A stretch of 64,000 bases of DNA from the NCBI GenBank assembly GCA_964016875.1, contig OZ024720.1:70771520-70835519 (forward strand). The letters are read 5' to 3'. A model generated the notes under the pieces. The model saw only the letters and a program-made list of their open reading frames with translations. It was not told the origin of the DNA and searched no databases. The position numbers and the translations under genes were made by a program. Each line of letters opens with the position of its first letter. The first letter of the stretch is position 1. Shown here one piece after another: positions 62,316 to 64,000 of the stretch. This stretch comes from Fallopia convolvulus (Eukaryota > Streptophyta > Magnoliopsida > Caryophyllales > Polygonaceae).

Positions 62316-64000
62316 CTATGTATATTTACTTGCTACAATATGTATATATACTAGTACTTGTTTGATTTGGATTCGATCATCGAACTATTTTGATGGAGTC
62401 GTCCTAATGTCCTAAAGGCTAAAGTTGCAAGTGAATTATCTATTAGGAAATGGAAATCCAACAAGCATGTAAAAAGTGGAAAAGGGATCTCATAATTAAA
62501 TGAAGATCGATGCAAAATATGGTTGGCCTATATAAATTTTACACGCAAGTAACGCTACAGCTTCGCATGGGTTATGCAAATCCACTCTCATATTAAAGTT
62601 ACGTAGTAGTATCTGATTTGATATGGATAGCTAGCTTAGCTAGTATAGTATTTTAATTTTTTTTTTATGATGGGCAATTTATTTTTTTATTTTTTGCTTT
62701 TTTTATATTTTTTTTTTCCTTTTGTGCGTGTGGGTATAGTTCTTAAAATAGCTATATTTGGACATGCAAATTATGTAATCATCAATCAATTCAAGAACCG
62801 TTAAAGAATATAATGGAAAGACAACTTATGTAACGTTTAGAAAATTATGGGCAAGGCAACTAACAAATTTCAATCATAAACGAAAAAGATTAGTTCATGT
62901 TTGAATCGCCACATAAATTAATATAAGTTGTATTAGGGTTTATTTGAATCACTACGTATGTATAATACATTAAGTTGTATTATTTAATGTAACTTAATGT
63001 ATTATGAGTTGTGACTTAATAAATTATGACTCCCTATTCAAAAACGATTTTGATAAATTAAAGTATTTTTATTTTAGGGTTTAATTTCTATAAAGAACAA
63101 TTTTCTTGTATAAATTATATAATTTTTACATATTTGAGTTATTGTAATGTATTTAGAAAGAATTAACGTACTTGAGTAATTGATCGATGGCTTCTATTTA
63201 ATGGCTAGGAATGATGGCTTCTATTGTTTAGTTATCTTGTTCATCCAAGGAAAAGAAAATTAGATTCAACATGATGGTGGTAAAAAAAAAAAGGATATTT
63301 GTCTTCGGTATCTAATCGAATGGTTAAATCTACTCAGAAGTCTCCGATTCAATTTTTATGGGCAATAACCTTTACCAAAAAAGTTCAATGCTCCCATACT
63401 TCAATTTTTATTGGCATAGGAGACTTTAGACAATCAGGAACCGGGATGCTCGTAATAATTTTAAAGTAGCCATCATTAAGAATAAGTTCAATAAATTCGA
63501 GATTGAGGTGGTTCGGCCACATACAATGGAGACAACGCAATGCCCTAGTGAAGAGGTGTTAGGGGCTTAGGGCCTAAACTTTGAGGATTTAGACATGTGT
63601 TTTGGTTGTATTTGTTTATCTTTTGACCACTAGATGTCTATACGAAACATCCTCTCGACTTTATTCGAAGTATGGGAGCGTAATATAGATCTTACAAACC
63701 TCACTTTAACGAATTAGGGTTGAACATGGGTCAGTTCAAGCCAAAATTTTAAGACGAACTGACTGAACCGATATTACTCGGTTCGGTTTTCAGTTTAGGA
63801 ATTTTCCAAAAATTCAATTTTGGTTCGGTTCGATTCGAATTTTCCAAAGAATAACCTTCCATTTATCTAAAACCGAAATCGAACTAATTTCGTTCGATTT
63901 TTGGTTCACCTTAAATGAAATTTCGGTTTTCGATCCGGTTCAAATTTTGTCAGTTCGATTTTGAATCGATGCTCAGTCCTAAACAGATCGAATATACTAG
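62316..64000. other. Intergenic DNA to the window end
   Basis: AT-rich. Contains repeated ATTAAGTTGTATTATTTAAT-type blocks (62960-63010), a degenerate SINE-like stretch near 63305-63370 and a GGTTCGGTTTTCAG/GTTCGATTTT repeat (63715-63980). No gene was recognised. Confidence 0.45.

Overview
This window is nuclear DNA of a flowering plant. The coding exons have canonical plant introns, the intergenic DNA is AT-rich, and the families are typical of plants (secreted alpha-amylase, CYP707A, RBP45/47, SCP2, CEP peptide, F-box/FBA, chromovirus, Stowaway/Tourist/hAT/MULE elements). The proteins read as eudicot and possibly asterid, but the species cannot be fixed from sequence alone. Gene density is low: seven intact-looking protein genes, one F-box pseudogene, several captured or relic exons, and many transposable elements.

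Layout. 1-9.3 kb: repeats with one small gene, a C-terminally encoded peptide (CEP) precursor at 3.7 kb; also a hAT MITE with an 8-bp target duplication, LINE RNase H relics, an LTR stub with a tRNA-Met-type primer site and a probable solo LTR. 9.3-12.7 kb: a six-exon RBP45/47 RNA-binding protein on the plus strand, whose first intron appears to be GC-AG. 15.3-26.4 kb: two tandem secreted alpha-amylase genes on the minus strand with identical five-exon structure and all catalytic acids present. 26.5-37 kb: transposon-rich DNA with a MULE carrying long TIRs and a 9-bp TSD, a two-exon CIPK kinase fragment and several perfect inverted repeats. 37-42 kb: a tandem F-box duplication, the left copy broken and carrying a hAT element upstream, the right copy intact. 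42.7 kb: a single BRCT exon. 44-46.6 kb: a diverged copy of the 26.7-29.5 kb intergenic DNA, which supplies the pre-insertion site of the MULE and itself contains a pogo/Emigrant-like element with transposase remains.

48.3-53.6 kb: an SCP2 gene (plus) converging on a nine-exon CYP707A-type abscisic acid 8'-hydroxylase (minus); the 3' flank of the P450 is duplicated in tandem between them. 56.6-62.3 kb: a full-length Ty3/gypsy chromovirus (minus) with nearly identical LTRs and a 5-bp TSD, but with several coding lesions. 62.3-64 kb: repeats only.

The genes do not form an operon or a co-functional cluster. The linked functions are the amylase pair (starch hydrolysis) and, separately, ABA catabolism. 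I found no convincing novel system. The most informative observations are structural: dated or phased transposon insertions with exact target duplications, an internal empty site, and gene-fragment relics.
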